Source: CARZYU01 sp964370085 (GTDB taxonomy: Bacteria; Bacillota_I; Bacilli_A; RF39; UBA660). Taken from it: a DNA stretch of 9,166 nucleotides. Positions 1 through 5,850 of this stretch are shown in pieces. The number at the start of each line of letters is the position of its first letter. Within the stretch, counting starts at the first letter, position 1. Made by a program: the position numbers and the translations under genes. The notes under the pieces are model-generated. The model was given only the letters and a program-made list of their open reading frames with translations. It was not told the DNA's origin and made no database searches. The DNA lies in assembly GCA_964370085.1 (NCBI GenBank), contig CAYJHI010000038.1, positions 1 to 9,166 on the forward strand. The letters run 5' to 3'.

Positions 1-1140
1 CAAGCAGAGAAAGCTAATAATGCTAAAAGTGATTTCTTATCTAGTATGTCTCATGAAATAAGAACACCTCTTAATGCTATTGTAGGATTAAGTGAATATG
101 TCAATGATAAAGAAAATGTACCTGAAGATATAAAGGGAGACTTACAAGATATAGTTAATGCTTCTAATACACTACTTGATATAGTAGGAAACATCTTAGA
201 TATTAACAAAATAGAAAATGATAAGTTAGAAATAACTAATGTTCCTTATAACTTTAAAGAAGAACTTCGTAAAGTTGCAAAATTAAATAAAAGTAGAGTT
301 CAAGAAAAAGGATTAATCTTAAATGTTACTATTGCCAAAGATTTACCTTTTGAATTACTAGGAGACAAAGTTCATATAAAATCAGTTATTAACAATTTAT
401 TAACAAATGCGGTTAAATATACAGATAAAGGTGAAATTAATGTTAATATTAATTGTATAAATAAAGATAATATATGTACTTTGATAATTTCTGTTAGAGA
501 TACAGGTAGAGGTATAAAAGCAGAATCAATCAATAAATTATTTAATAAATTTGAACGTTTAGATGCTGAAAAAAATAGTACAACAGAAGGTACTGGATTA
601 GGTTTAGCCATCACTAAAAGAGTTGTTGAAATGATGGGTGGTAAAATAAATGTTCAAAGTCAATATGGACAAGGAAGTGTCTTTATAGTTCAACTACCAC
701 AAACTATATCTAAGATGATAGATGACAATCCTATCAAAGAAGAAGTTAAATCAGTATCAACTAATACTAATCTAACTAATAAAAACATCTTAATAGTAGA
801 TGATAGTACAATTAATATTAAAGTTGCTAAGAAATTGTTAGAAAACAATAATTATAATTTAGAAGAAGCTACTAATGGAGAAGAATGTATACAAAAAGTA
901 CAAGACACTCATTATGATCTAATTCTAATGGATATAATGATGCCTCTTCAAAGTGGTGAAGAAGTACTAAAAATATTAAAAGAAAACAAAGAGTTTAATA
1001 CCCCAGTAATTGCTCTAACAGCAGATGCAGTTGCAGGAGCAGAAGATAAATACCTAAAACAAGGATTTGTTGATTACATAGCAAAACCATTTAATAAAGA
1101 ACAAATAAATAAAGTAATAAAAGATATTTTGAAAGACTAA
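1..1140 (+). CDS. Hybrid sensor histidine kinase with C-terminal receiver domain (5' end missing)
   Basis: The gene enters from upstream: the frame is open from base 1 and reads AEKANNAKSDFLSSMSHEIR, the usual linker into an H-box, so the Met at nt 46 is internal and not the start. In order: DHp domain with the phospho-acceptor His at nt 52-54 (SHEIRTPLNAIVG), HATPase_c with N-box NLLTNAVKYT (nt 394-423), G1 box DTGRG (nt 499 on) and G2 box GTGLGL (nt 589-606). A short linker leads to a receiver domain with the acidic pair DD (nt 799-804), phospho-acceptor Asp at nt 931-933 (LILMDIMMP), Thr in ALTADA and the conserved Lys at nt 1084-1086. All catalytic residues are present, so it should autophosphorylate and pass phosphate His to Asp. 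No output domain follows the receiver, so a separate His-phosphotransfer protein or regulator is probably needed. The sensor region lies outside the window, so the signal is unknown. A terminator separates it from dacF. Confidence 0.95.
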   Translation, partial: QAEKANNAKSDFLSSMSHEIRTPLNAIVGLSEYVNDKENVPEDIKGDLQDIVNASNTLLDIVGNILDINKIENDKLEITNVPYNFKEELRKVAKLNKSRVQEKGLILNVTIAKDLPFELLGDKVHIKSVINNLLTNAVKYTDKGEINVNINCINKDNICTLIISVRDTGRGIKAESINKLFNKFERLDAEKNSTTEGTGLGLAITKRVVEMMGGKINVQSQYGQGSVFIVQLPQTISKMIDDNPIKEEVKSVSTNTNLTNKNILIVDDSTINIKVAKKLLENNNYNLEEATNGEECIQKVQDTHYDLILMDIMMPLQSGEEVLKILKENKEFNTPVIALTADAVAGAEDKYLKQGFVDYIAKPFNKEQINKVIKDILKD

Positions 1141-1154
1141 TAAGTCTTTTTTTT
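1132..1154 (+). terminator. Rho-independent terminator of the hybrid kinase gene
   Basis: A 7-bp stem AAAGACT (1132-1138) / AGTCTTT (1143-1149) with a 4-nt loop AATA runs into eight T (1147-1154). The stem begins inside the coding sequence and takes in the first base of the TAA stop. It has only two G:C pairs, so it may be moderate in strength. Confidence 0.75.
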
Positions 1155-1182
1155 GTATATTTAAATGTTTATAATCATAGTT
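1155..1182 (+). promoter_or_regulatory. Candidate dacF promoter (sigma-A type or sporulation sigma type)
   Basis: Two overlapping readings are possible. A perfect -10 hexamer TATAAT lies at 1170-1175, but the region 17 nt upstream is only a T-run and not a good -35. Alternatively GTATA (1155-1159), 16 nt, then CATAGTT (1176-1182) resembles the -35/-10 pattern of SigF/SigG promoters (roughly GYATA and CATnnTA), with a mismatch in the last base. dacF is a forespore sigma target in B. subtilis. Motifs this short occur often by chance in AT-rich DNA. Confidence 0.35.
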
Positions 1183-1188
1183 TTTTAT

Positions 1189-1195
1189 AGGAGTG
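1189..1195 (+). promoter_or_regulatory. Ribosome binding site of dacF
   Basis: AGGAGTG ends 5 nt before the ATG at 1201 and supports that start, which is also the start of a good signal peptide. Confidence 0.85.
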
Positions 1196-1200
1196 ATTAA

Positions 1201-2373
1201 ATGAAATATTTTAAACTATTATTAATTGGAATATTACTGTTACCTAACTTTGTTTCAGCCCAAGAAGAGTCAGAAATAGTAGAAAACAACTCTATGCTAG
1301 AAAATGCTGTTAGTGGTGTTTTAATAGAAGCAACTACTAAAGAAGTATTATATGATAAAAATATGAATGAACAAGTATCAGTAGCATCCCTAACTAAAAT
1401 GGTTGGATTAATAATTATAATGGAACATTTAGAAGAAGAGAAAATTAAATTAACTGACGAAGTAACAATAACTAGTAATGCATCAAGTATGGGTGGAACG
1501 CAAATATTCTTAGAAACAGGAGAAGTAATGACTGTAGAAGACCTTATTAAAGGAATAACAATGGCTAGTGCAAATGATGCAATTGTAGCTATGGCTGAAT
1601 ATATTTCTGGAAGCGAAGAAGCTTTTGTAAAAATAATGAATGAGAAAGTAAAAGAGTTAAATCTAGAGAATACCTCTTTTAAAAACTGTACTGGATTTGA
1701 TGAAGAAGGACACTATTCATCTGCATATGATATGGCCATTATTGCCAGTGAATTAGTTATGCATGAAGAAATATTTACTTTTTCCTCTATATATGAAGAT
1801 TATCTAAGAGAAAATACAGAAGATAAGTTCTGGCTAGTAAATACTAATCAATTAGTTAGGTTTTATGAAGGAGCAGATGGATTAAAGACCGGGTATACAG
1901 ATGCAGCCAAATCAACTATTGCCGCTACTGCTAAAAGAGATGATATGCGCTTAATTGCAATTTCTCTAGGATATGAAGACAAAACAACAAGAAATGAAGA
2001 AACGATGGAACTATTAGACTATGGTTTCAACACATACAAAGTAACAACGCTTAAAACAACAGAGGACATTATTGACAATCTAAATTTAACAAAGGCAAAT
2101 AAACAATCTGTAGATATAGTGCCTTCATACAATGTACAGGTTATATCTAAAAAAACAGAACAAGAAAAAGAATATAATATAAAAACAGACATTTATGAAA
2201 TAACATTACCATTAAAACCAGGAGATATTGTCGGAAAAATGACCGTTTATGATGAAAATAACAAAGTTAATGAAGTAGATTTAACAGTAACGGAAAATAT
2301 TGAAAGAGTAGGATATTTTGAACTACTATTTAATACAATTAGAGATATTATTACAGGAACTATTAATCTATAG
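1201..2373 (+). CDS. dacF: D-alanyl-D-alanine carboxypeptidase, DacF-like (peptidase S11 family, PBP5 type)
   Basis: This secreted penicillin-binding protein of 390 aa should remove the terminal D-Ala from peptidoglycan pentapeptides and so limit cross-linking. Residues 1-20 form a signal peptide (MKYFKLLLIGILLLPNFVSA, cleavage before Gln21). The three active-site motifs are intact: SxxK as SLTK with nucleophile Ser63 and Lys66, SxN as Ser123-Ala-Asn125, and KTG as Lys229-Thr-Gly231. Residues about 275-362 match the beta-rich PBP5 C-terminal domain, and the last 20 residues form an amphipathic helix like those that hold PBP5-type enzymes to the membrane face. Stretches such as SMGGTQIFLE, YEDYLRENT and WLVNTNQL closely resemble Bacillus DacF. 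The position also fits: in B. subtilis dacF lies just before spoIIAA and is transcribed by forespore sigma factors. No convincing terminator follows it, so read-through into spoIIAA is possible. The family call is very secure; DacF rather than DacA/DacB rests mainly on context. Confidence 0.93.
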   Translation: MKYFKLLLIGILLLPNFVSAQEESEIVENNSMLENAVSGVLIEATTKEVLYDKNMNEQVSVASLTKMVGLIIIMEHLEEEKIKLTDEVTITSNASSMGGTQIFLETGEVMTVEDLIKGITMASANDAIVAMAEYISGSEEAFVKIMNEKVKELNLENTSFKNCTGFDEEGHYSSAYDMAIIASELVMHEEIFTFSSIYEDYLRENTEDKFWLVNTNQLVRFYEGADGLKTGYTDAAKSTIAATAKRDDMRLIAISLGYEDKTTRNEETMELLDYGFNTYKVTTLKTTEDIIDNLNLTKANKQSVDIVPSYNVQVISKKTEQEKEYNIKTDIYEITLPLKPGDIVGKMTVYDENNKVNEVDLTVTENIERVGYFELLFNTIRDIITGTINL

Positions 2374-2391
2374 TTCTTTTATTATGACAAA

Positions 2392-2467
2392 AATCGACAA
2401 AAGATAATTATATACTTTACACATACCAAGTTAAATTAAATAAAAAGAAAGTAAACGTTTGTCGATT
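2392..2467. promoter_or_regulatory. Inverted pair of Spo0A-box-like sites upstream of spoIIAA
   Basis: AATCGACAAA (2392-2401) and TTTGTCGATT (2458-2467) are perfect 10-nt inverted copies with centres 66 nt apart. Each contains TGTCGAT on one strand, 6 of 7 matches to the Spo0A box TGTCGAA. In B. subtilis the spoIIA operon is activated by Spo0A~P binding to 0A boxes in the equivalent position, the gap between dacF and spoIIAA. I saw no other TGTCGA core while reading the window, but did not count systematically. The sites could instead serve another dimeric regulator, or the arms could pair in RNA. No spo0A gene is in the window. Confidence 0.5.
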
Positions 2468-2490
2468 AGATACAAATAATTATTTATTAT
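2459..2490 (+). promoter_or_regulatory. Candidate spoIIAA-sigF promoter overlapping the second Spo0A-like box
   Basis: TTGTCG (2459-2464) could serve as a poor -35 overlapping the second box, with TATTAT (2485-2490) as -10 at a long 20-nt spacing, or TATTTA (2481-2486) at 16 nt. Spo0A-activated promoters of the B. subtilis spoIIG type have this arrangement, with a long spacer and a box over the -35. The region is almost all A/T (it includes the perfect palindrome AAATAATTATTT at 2474-2485), so -10-like hexamers are cheap. Another option is TTTACA (2416-2421) with TAAAAA (2441-2446). Confidence 0.25.
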
Positions 2491-2506
2491 ATCTAAAATC
2501 GTATGT

Positions 2507-2513
2507 GAGGTGA
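2507..2513 (+). promoter_or_regulatory. SD that fixes the spoIIAA start
   Basis: GAGGTGA ends 5 nt before ATG 2519. The in-frame GTG at 2510 lies inside this SD and has no SD of its own, so ATG 2519 is the likely start. Confidence 0.75.
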
Positions 2514-2518
2514 AAAAT

Positions 2519-2863
2519 ATGCTAGCAATCAACTTAGAATTTAGAAAAGGAATCTTATTTATTCGCTTAAAAGGATATCTAAATAACAAAAATGCACTAT
2601 CTTTAAAAAGGAGGGTCGATCAGTTAATAATAGATAAAGGCATTAGATTTTTTGTTTATAACTTATCCAGATTAAAAGAAATAGATGATATCGGATTAGA
2701 TGTAATAAAGGACAATTATCAACAAATAAGTTCTGCTAAAGGAGAAATGATCTTATGTGATATAAATTCTTCAATTGAACTTAGTATTCAAAAAGATAAG
2801 GTTTTAAAGCATACAAATATTATAGATGATGAACTAGCAGCTTTTCACAAAATAAAAATTTAA
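2519..2863 (+). CDS. spoIIAA: Anti-sigma factor antagonist, SpoIIAA-like STAS-domain protein lacking the phospho-serine
   Basis: The 114-aa product is a single STAS domain aligning along its length with B. subtilis SpoIIAA (from memory): ILFIRLKGYLNNKNAL against VLCIRLTGELDHHTAE, GLDVIKDNYQQI against GLGVILGRYKQI, and GEMILCDI against GEMVVCAI. In the family this protein frees SigF by binding the anti-sigma kinase SpoIIAB when unphosphorylated, and SpoIIAB inactivates it by phosphorylating Ser58 in the DSSG motif. Here the motif is Asp56-Asp57-Ile58-Gly59, so the phospho-Ser is Asp and the next Ser is Ile. The GELD motif near the N-terminus reads GYLN. It should be unphosphorylatable, perhaps fixed in a phospho-like state. 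The gene lies 12 nt before sigF in the same frame, with no spoIIAB between. It may bind a non-canonical partner, bind the sigma factor directly, or be vestigial. The intact length and fold argue against simple decay. A GTG at 2510 would add 3 residues. Confidence 0.85.
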   Translation: MLAINLEFRKGILFIRLKGYLNNKNALSLKRRVDQLIIDKGIRFFVYNLSRLKEIDDIGLDVIKDNYQQISSAKGEMILCDINSSIELSIQKDKVLKHTNIIDDELAAFHKIKI

Positions 2864-2868
2864 GGGTG
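2862..2868 (+). promoter_or_regulatory. SD for the TTG start of sigF, overlapping the spoIIAA stop
   Basis: AAGGGTG overlaps the TAA stop of spoIIAA (2861-2863) and ends 7 nt before TTG 2876. In frame upstream of the TTG are a TGA (2867-2869) and that TAA, so no earlier start exists. The next ATG (2903) has no SD. Confidence 0.7.
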
Positions 2869-2875
2869 AAAAAAA

Positions 2876-3541
2876 TTGACAAACGAAGAATTAGAAGTAG
2901 TCATGGAACATGAAAAGTTAGTATATAAAATAGTATCGAAGTATAAAGGTTATTACGATAAAGATGATCTTTACCAAGTAGGAGTTATTGGATTATTAAA
3001 TGCTTATAGAAATTTCAATAGTGATTATAATGTGAAGTTTTCTACCTATGCCTATACCTATATATTAGGAGAAATCTCCAAATATGTTAGAGAAGATCGA
3101 TCTGTTAAAGTGAGTAAAGATATTTTAAAAAGAACAAAATTAATAGAAAGAACAAAAGAAATTATGACACAGAAGTTAATGAGAGAACCTTCTATTTTAG
3201 AATTATCACTTTATCTGGATTTAGATGAAGTTAAAATAGAAGAGGCTCTGAATGCTAAAGAATATATTAAAAGTTTGGATATAAAAGTTAATGATGATGG
3301 GAAAGATTTAAATTTATATGATTATGTTCAAGATGAAGAACAAAGTTACAAACCAGAAATAATAGACTTAAACAATGCCATAGAAGAACTTAGTATCGAA
3401 GAGAAACAATTAATTAATTCAAGATATTACCAAGGATTTACGCAACAAGAAACTTCCAAACAATTAGGCATATCTCAAGTACAAGTGTCAAGAAAAGAAA
3501 GTAAAATTCTAAATAAGATAAAGACAAAAATGGCTGCATAG
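2876..3541 (+). CDS. sigF: RNA polymerase sigma factor of the SigF/SigG (sigma-70 group 3) family
   Basis: This 221-aa sigma factor directs RNA polymerase to an alternative promoter set. Region 2 spans about residues 30-75, with the core-binding and -10 helices DDLYQVGVIGLLNAY and VKFSTYAYTYILGEI. Region 3 lies at about 80-150. Region 4 carries a helix-turn-helix at about 186-206 (FTQQETSKQLGISQVQVSR), and LGISQVQVSR matches the -35 recognition helix of B. subtilis SigF/SigG. The operon order, with dacF and spoIIAA before it, favours SigF. The protein is about 30 residues shorter than B. subtilis SigF, mostly at the N-terminus ahead of region 2.1, and upstream stops rule out an earlier start. 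Translation begins at TTG. Without spoIIAB next door, its control must differ from the classic scheme unless an anti-sigma factor lies elsewhere. SigG or a SigB-type factor are the alternatives. A terminator follows at once. Confidence 0.9.
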   Translation: MTNEELEVVMEHEKLVYKIVSKYKGYYDKDDLYQVGVIGLLNAYRNFNSDYNVKFSTYAYTYILGEISKYVREDRSVKVSKDILKRTKLIERTKEIMTQKLMREPSILELSLYLDLDEVKIEEALNAKEYIKSLDIKVNDDGKDLNLYDYVQDEEQSYKPEIIDLNNAIEELSIEEKQLINSRYYQGFTQQETSKQLGISQVQVSRKESKILNKIKTKMAA

Positions 3542-3552
3542 TCATTTTTTTT
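3526..3552 (+). terminator. Rho-independent terminator of the dacF-spoIIAA-sigF unit
   Basis: A 10-bp stem AAAAATGGCT (3526-3535) / AGTCATTTTT (3540-3549) with one G:T pair and loop GCAT is followed by T-rich DNA to 3552. The TAG stop of sigF (3539-3541) sits across the loop and second arm, so the hairpin is partly coding. Confidence 0.75.
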
Positions 3553-3571
3553 ATTTAATTAGTTAAAACCC

Positions 3572-3599
3572 TTTATTAATTTTCTAGAAGTGCTATAAT
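3572..3599 (+). promoter_or_regulatory. Extended -10 promoter of pflB-pflA
   Basis: TGCTATAAT (3591-3599) is a perfect -10 hexamer with a TGn extension, 28 nt before the pflB ATG. The -35 region is weak (TTTATT at 3572-3577, 16-nt spacer), as is common when an extended -10 is present. It follows the sigF terminator, so pfl is probably a separate transcription unit under the housekeeping sigma factor. Confidence 0.75.
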
Positions 3600-3627
3600 G
3601 AGATTATAGAATAGAGTAGGTGATAAT

Positions 3628-5850
3628 ATGAATGGATGGAAAAATTTTATAGAAGGTAGTTGGGTAACTAATATTGATGTAAATCAGTTTATAGAACTTA
3701 ACTACAAAGAGTACAAAGGTGATGATAGTTTTTTAAAAGATCCTACTACCAAGACAAAAAAGATTTGGAATAAGTGTAAGACCCTATTAAAAGAAGAATT
3801 AAAAAAAGGTGTACTTGATATTGAAACAAAAAAAGTATCGGGAATTAATAATTTTGAACCGGGATTTATCGATAAGGATAACGAAGTTATTTTTGGGTTA
3901 CAAACAGATGTCCCTTTAAAGAGAATAGTTAATCCTTATGGTGGAATGAGAATGGTTTCAAACTCATTAAGTGCATATGGATATGAATTAGATAAAGAAA
4001 TAAATACCCATTTTAGTAAATATCGAAAAACTCATAATCAAGGTGTATATGATGCTTATACAGAAGAAATTCTAATGGCAAGAAAAGTAGGGCTATTAAC
4101 AGGATTGCCAGATGCTTATGGAAGAGGAAGAATCATTGGAGATTATCGAAGAATTGCCCTTTATGGAATTGATTTCTTAATTACAAAGAAAAAAGAAGAT
4201 TTAGAAGAAATTAAAGATATTAATGATCGTTCAATAGAATTAAGAGAAAATATTTCTGAACAAATAGATGCTTTAGAAGAAATGAAAGAAATGTCTCAAG
4301 GATATGGCTTTGATATTTCTAAACCTGCAAGTAACGCTAAAGAAGCAGTACAATGGTTATATTTTGGGTATCTAGCAGCAGTTAAAGAAAATAATGGTGC
4401 AGCAATGTCCTTAGGAAGAACTTCTACATTTTTAGATATTTATATTGAAAGAGATTTAGAAAAAGGATTAATAACAGAAGAAGAAGCACAAGAACTAATA
4501 GATCAATTTGTTATTAAATTAAGATTAGTCAGGCATCTTAGAACACCAGAATATGACGAATTATTTTCAGGTGATCCGACATGGGTAACAGAATCAATAG
4601 CAGGGATGAAAGATGAAGAAAACAGTTTTGTAACTAAAAACAGTTTTAGATACTTACATACACTGATTAACTTAGAATCTTCGCCAGAACCAAATTTGAC
4701 AGTTTTATGGAGTGATAAATTACCAGATAATTTCAAAAAATATTGTGCGAAAATTTCAATTAAGACTGCTTCAATTCAGTATGAAAACGATGATGTAATG
4801 CGACCTATTTATGGTAATGATTATGCAATAGCATGTTGTGTATCTGCTATGAAAGTAGGAGAACAAATGCAATATTTTGGTGCTAGATGTAATTTAGTAA
4901 AATCACTTCTATACTGTATGAATGGTGGAATAGACGAAATAACTAACTATAAAGCTATTGATGGATTTGCTATCATGGAAGATGAGATATTAGATTATGA
5001 CAAAGTGATGGCTAACTATAAAAGAATGTTAACAAGAGTAAGTAAAATATATGTTGATGCAATGAACATCATTCATTTTATGCACGATAAATATGCATAT
5101 GAAAAATCACAAATGGCGCTTCATGATTCTGAAGTAGAAAGATTAATGGCCTTTGGAGTGGCAGGTCTTTCAGTCATGGCCGATTCACTATCAGCCATTA
5201 AATATGCCAAAGTAAAACCAATTAGAAATGAAACAGGTTTAGCAATAGATTACGAAATTGAAGGAGAATTTCCTAAGTTTGGTAATGATGATGATAGAGT
5301 AGACAACATAGCAATTGAAGTAATGGAATACTTTTATCAAGAACTTTGCAAACATCGTCTGCATCGTGGTGCGAAACATACATTATCTATTCTAACCATA
5401 ACTTCAAACGTTGTATATGGTGAAAAAACTGGAGCAACACCAGATGGAAGATCAACTAAAGTTGCTTTTGCACCTGGTGCTAATCCAATGCATGGAAGAG
5501 ACGATGAAGGAGCCCTAGCATCACTAAATTCAGTAGCTAAATTAAATTATAGAGAATGCTGCCAAGATGGAATATCAAATACATTTACAATTGTCCCTAA
5601 TACACTAGGTAAAACTTTAAGTGACCAAGAAGAAAACTTAGCTAATATATTAGATGGATACTTCATGCAAGGTGCTCATCATTTAAATGTTAATGTTCTA
5701 AAACGCGAAAAATTAATAGAAGCAATGGAAAACCCTGATAAATATCCACTGTTAACAATTAGAGTATCTGGATATGCTGTAAGATTTAATCGTTTAACTA
5801 AAAAACAACAAGAAGAAGTAATTGAAAGAACCTTTCACGAGAAATTATAA
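3628..5850 (+). CDS. pflB: Formate C-acetyltransferase (pyruvate formate-lyase), glycyl radical enzyme
   Basis: Cytosolic homodimeric enzyme converting pyruvate and CoA to acetyl-CoA and formate in anaerobic sugar fermentation. It is 740 aa, close to E. coli PflB (760 aa), and complete at both ends. The catalytic pair is Cys403-Cys404 in YAIACCVSAMKVG, equivalent to Cys418-Cys419 of E. coli. The glycyl radical site is Gly715 in RVSGYAVRFNRLT near the C-terminus. The Cys-Cys pair and the RVSGYAVRFN stretch identify true pyruvate formate-lyase rather than glycerol dehydratase or other glycyl radical enzymes, which have a single Cys. The start ATG has AGGTGAT at 3618-3624. The activating enzyme gene follows with a 1-nt overlap (TAATG), so the two are co-transcribed and probably translationally coupled. 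The enzyme is destroyed by oxygen once activated, so the host should be an anaerobe or facultative fermenter. Confidence 0.97.
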   Translation: MNGWKNFIEGSWVTNIDVNQFIELNYKEYKGDDSFLKDPTTKTKKIWNKCKTLLKEELKKGVLDIETKKVSGINNFEPGFIDKDNEVIFGLQTDVPLKRIVNPYGGMRMVSNSLSAYGYELDKEINTHFSKYRKTHNQGVYDAYTEEILMARKVGLLTGLPDAYGRGRIIGDYRRIALYGIDFLITKKKEDLEEIKDINDRSIELRENISEQIDALEEMKEMSQGYGFDISKPASNAKEAVQWLYFGYLAAVKENNGAAMSLGRTSTFLDIYIERDLEKGLITEEEAQELIDQFVIKLRLVRHLRTPEYDELFSGDPTWVTESIAGMKDEENSFVTKNSFRYLHTLINLESSPEPNLTVLWSDKLPDNFKKYCAKISIKTASIQYENDDVMRPIYGNDYAIACCVSAMKVGEQMQYFGARCNLVKSLLYCMNGGIDEITNYKAIDGFAIMEDEILDYDKVMANYKRMLTRVSKIYVDAMNIIHFMHDKYAYEKSQMALHDSEVERLMAFGVAGLSVMADSLSAIKYAKVKPIRNETGLAIDYEIEGEFPKFGNDDDRVDNIAIEVMEYFYQELCKHRLHRGAKHTLSILTITSNVVYGEKTGATPDGRSTKVAFAPGANPMHGRDDEGALASLNSVAKLNYRECCQDGISNTFTIVPNTLGKTLSDQEENLANILDGYFMQGAHHLNVNVLKREKLIEAMENPDKYPLLTIRVSGYAVRFNRLTKKQQEEVIERTFHEKL

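Noticed and set aside
2374..2391. Terminator after dacF
   Set aside because: TTCTTTTATT follows the stop, but no stable hairpin precedes it, so I do not call a terminator.
2864..2875. A very short or remnant spoIIAB between spoIIAA and sigF
   Set aside because: Only 12 nt lie between the stop and the TTG start, and they are used by the SD. There is no room for even a fragment.
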